Assembly (NCBI GenBank): GCA_050255815.1
Contig: JBLMVJ010000005.1
Coordinates: 1-8,546, forward strand
From: JAGORM01 sp050255815
GTDB lineage: Bacteria; Patescibacteriota; Microgenomatia; Levybacterales; GWA1-39-11
Reading direction: 5' to 3'
DNA: 8,546 bases
Within the stretch, counting starts at the first letter, position 1. Every line of letters starts with the position of its first letter. Position numbers and translations under genes: made by a program. This document shows positions 6,743 to 8,546 of this stretch, in pieces. A model generated the notes under the pieces. It did no database searches, was not told where the DNA came from, and saw nothing but the letters and a program-made list of their open reading frames with translations.

Positions 6743-6826
6743 AAGTAGCATGTATGAGGTATTAAGTATATTGAAAAAATTTTATACTTGATACATACTA
6801 TTTTAGTACGTATTACTACTTAATAC
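6743..6826 (+). repeat. Overlapping inverted repeats in the grpE-dnaK spacer
   Basis: The 100-base spacer is almost pure A/T and rich in inverted repeats. GTATTAAGTATA (6759-6770) pairs with TATACTTGATAC (6783-6794) over 12 positions, one of them a U-G wobble, with a 12-base loop. The first ten bases of the same left arm pair perfectly with TACTTAATAC (6817-6826), so the two stems exclude each other. AAGTAG (6743-6748) also complements CTACTT (6816-6821). There is no GC-rich stem with a U-run, so it is not a classic terminator. A weak promoter-like pair, TTGATA (6788-6793) and TATTAC (6811-6816) 17 bases apart, may also lie here. No CIRCE or Shine-Dalgarno for dnaK is seen. Confidence 0.55.
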
Positions 6827-6841
6827 AAAAAACTTAAAATT

Positions 6842-8546
6842 ATGAGCAAAATTATTGGTATAGATTTAGGAACAACAAATTCATGCGTAGCGGTTATGGA
6901 GGGAGGATCTCCCAAAGTAATATTCTCTGCAGAGGGAAGAAACGTTACTCCTTCAGTTGTGGACCCAATAGACAGGGTAGTTGGTGATGTGGCAAAACGC
7001 CAGATGGTATTAAAACCAAAGAGGATTGTGTTCTCCATAAAACGTCTCATGGGGCGCCGCTTCCAGGAGAAAACAGTCCAGGATGACATAAAACTTCTTC
7101 CATACACCGTAAAGGCAGGAAATGAAGGTGCTGCTGTGGTAGAGGTGGAAGGAAAGACGTTTACCCCTCAGGAGATTTCCGCTATGATCTTGCAAAAACT
7201 GAAGTCTGATGCAGAGTCATATCTGGGCGGAAAAGTAACCCAGGCTGTTATTACCGTACCTGCATATTTTGATGATGCGCAGCGGGAGGCAACAAAACAG
7301 GCCGGAGAAATTGCAGGCCTTGAAGTCTTACGGATTGTGAATGAGCCTACTGCTGCAGCATTGGCCTATGGTTTAGATAAAAAACATGCGCATACTATTG
7401 CAGTATATGATTTAGGTGGAGGAACCTTTGATATCTCCATTCTGGAATTAGGGGAAGGCGTGTATGAAGTGAAAGCAACAAATGGAGACACCCATTTAGG
7501 AGGGGATGATTTTGACCAAAAAATTATTGATTATCTTGCAGAAGAATTCAAAAAAGAAAACAGTATTGATTTGAGAAAAGATCCGCAAGCCCTTCAAAGA
7601 TTAAAGGAGTCCGCAGAAAAGGCAAAAATTGAACTCTCATCTTCAACAGAAGCTGAGATTAACCAGCCCTTTATTACCCAGGGTCCTAATGGCCCGCTCC
7701 ATTTGACGGTGAAGCTTACGCGTGCAAAGCTGGAGAGTATTGTTGGAGACCTTATTACTAATTCTTTCAAGCCCGTTGAGTCGGCCTTAAAGGACGCAGG
7801 GGTTAAAGCATCTGATATTAATGAAGTTATTATGGTTGGCGGCATGACCAGAATGCCAAAGGTTATAGAAGAAGTTACAAAATTCTTTGGCAAAGAACCC
7901 AATAAATCAGTAAATCCTGATGAAGTGGTTGCGGTTGGTGCAGCGGTCCAGGCAGGAGTATTAGGCGGAGACGTAAAAGATGTGCTGCTTTTGGATGTTA
8001 CACCGCTTACGTTAGGAATTGAAACGCTGGGTGGTGTTGCTACCCCATTAATTAATAGAAATTCCACCATTCCTACTAAAAAATCCCAGGTCTTCTCTAC
8101 TGCTGCTGATAACCAGACCCAGGTAGAAATACACATCACCCAGGGTGAACGGCCTATGGCTGCTGACAACAAATCTTTGGGCCGCTTTATTCTGGATGGT
8201 ATTCCTCCGGCACCACGCGGAGTACCACAGATAGAAGTGACGTTTGATATAGATGCTTCAGGCATTTTATCAGTTACAGCAAAAGACAATGCAACCGGAA
8301 AAACTCAAAGCATAAAGATTACGGGCGGAACAGGTCTTTCAAAGGATGAGGTAGAGCGTATGACCAAAGAAGCTGAAATGAATGCCGCTGATGATGAAAA
8401 GAAGAAAGAGATTATTGAGGTAAGGAATAGGGCAGATGGACTTATCTTTACCGCAGAAAAATCACTGAAAGACCTGGGTGATAAAGTGCCGGCTGACCTG
8501 AAGTCTGATGTTGACTCTAAGGTTTCTGCTTTGAAAGAAGCGCTGA
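6842..8546 (+). CDS. dnaK: Molecular chaperone DnaK (Hsp70), 3' end cut by window
   Basis: DnaK binds exposed hydrophobic segments of client proteins in an ATP-driven cycle with DnaJ and GrpE. The frame runs from the ATG at 6842 for 568 codons to the window edge without a stop; the family is usually 600-640 aa, so about 40-70 residues are missing. Seen: phosphate-1 motif IGIDLGTTNS (5-14), VITVPAYF (136-143), phosphate-2 DLGGGTFD (190-197), adenosine motif VIMVGGMTRMPKV (from 329), interdomain linker LLLDVTPL (382-389), then the substrate-binding beta domain (about 390-500) and the start of the helical lid. The start is fixed by the conserved MSKIIGIDLGTTNS opening. No Shine-Dalgarno is seen in the A/T-rich leader. 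It is the third gene of the operon; dnaJ would be expected downstream but is outside. No missing key residues noted. Confidence 0.98.
   Translation, partial: MSKIIGIDLGTTNSCVAVMEGGSPKVIFSAEGRNVTPSVVDPIDRVVGDVAKRQMVLKPKRIVFSIKRLMGRRFQEKTVQDDIKLLPYTVKAGNEGAAVVEVEGKTFTPQEISAMILQKLKSDAESYLGGKVTQAVITVPAYFDDAQREATKQAGEIAGLEVLRIVNEPTAAALAYGLDKKHAHTIAVYDLGGGTFDISILELGEGVYEVKATNGDTHLGGDDFDQKIIDYLAEEFKKENSIDLRKDPQALQRLKESAEKAKIELSSSTEAEINQPFITQGPNGPLHLTVKLTRAKLESIVGDLITNSFKPVESALKDAGVKASDINEVIMVGGMTRMPKVIEEVTKFFGKEPNKSVNPDEVVAVGAAVQAGVLGGDVKDVLLLDVTPLTLGIETLGGVATPLINRNSTIPTKKSQVFSTAADNQTQVEIHITQGERPMAADNKSLGRFILDGIPPAPRGVPQIEVTFDIDASGILSVTAKDNATGKTQSIKITGGTGLSKDEVERMTKEAEMNAADDEKKKEIIEVRNRADGLIFTAEKSLKDLGDKVPADLKSDVDSKVSALKEAL

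Noticed and set aside
6743..6826. Rho-independent terminator between grpE and dnaK
   Set aside because: The stems contain almost no G-C pairs, the loop of the first is 12 bases, and no U-run follows at the right distance.
7594..8289. A 231-codon open frame antisense to dnaK
   Set aside because: It is fully inside dnaK on the other strand, resembles no family I know, and long antisense frames are a known by-product of Hsp70 codon use.

Overview
The window is a low-GC (about 40% by eye), gene-dense bacterial chromosome segment with two head-to-head blocks. On the minus strand is a pyrimidine-synthesis operon, pyrB-carA-carB, whose carB runs off the left edge. On the plus strand is a class I heat-shock operon, hrcA-grpE-dnaK, whose dnaK runs off the right edge. 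All six genes are intact in frame where visible, with TAA and TAG stops and no sign of recoding. I see no tRNA, rRNA, CRISPR array, insertion sequence or phage gene.

Left block (1-5299, minus): PyrB makes carbamoyl-aspartate from carbamoyl phosphate and aspartate. CarA and CarB form glutamine-dependent carbamoyl phosphate synthetase. pyrB and carA overlap by one base (TAATG); carA and carB are separated by 65 bases carrying an imperfect 13-bp inverted repeat. The striking feature is sequence type: CarA and CarB read much more like the CPSase part of the eukaryotic CAD protein than like E. coli CarAB, yet they are separate genes. No pyrI-like regulatory gene is seen.

Centre (5300-5468): a divergent 169-base control region. 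Facing right is a near-consensus sigma70-type promoter (TTGACA, 17-base spacer, TATATT), overlaid by a degenerate but exactly spaced CIRCE operator, the HrcA binding site. Facing left is a weaker candidate promoter for pyrB.

Right block (5469-8546, plus): a short HrcA repressor (239 aa), GrpE (nucleotide exchange factor) and DnaK (Hsp70). HrcA should repress the whole block through CIRCE until stress titrates its chaperone support. The 100-base grpE-dnaK spacer holds AT-only inverted repeats in which one left arm can pair with either of two right arms.

Organism: probably an uncultured bacterium of the Patescibacteria/CPR type (Microgenomates-like), inferred from the shortened HrcA, the CAD-like CarAB, AT-rich spacers made of degenerate repeated words, and weak or absent Shine-Dalgarno sites. 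This is recognition by eye, not a database result. The biology is mostly conserved housekeeping; I found no convincing new system, but several details merit checking.
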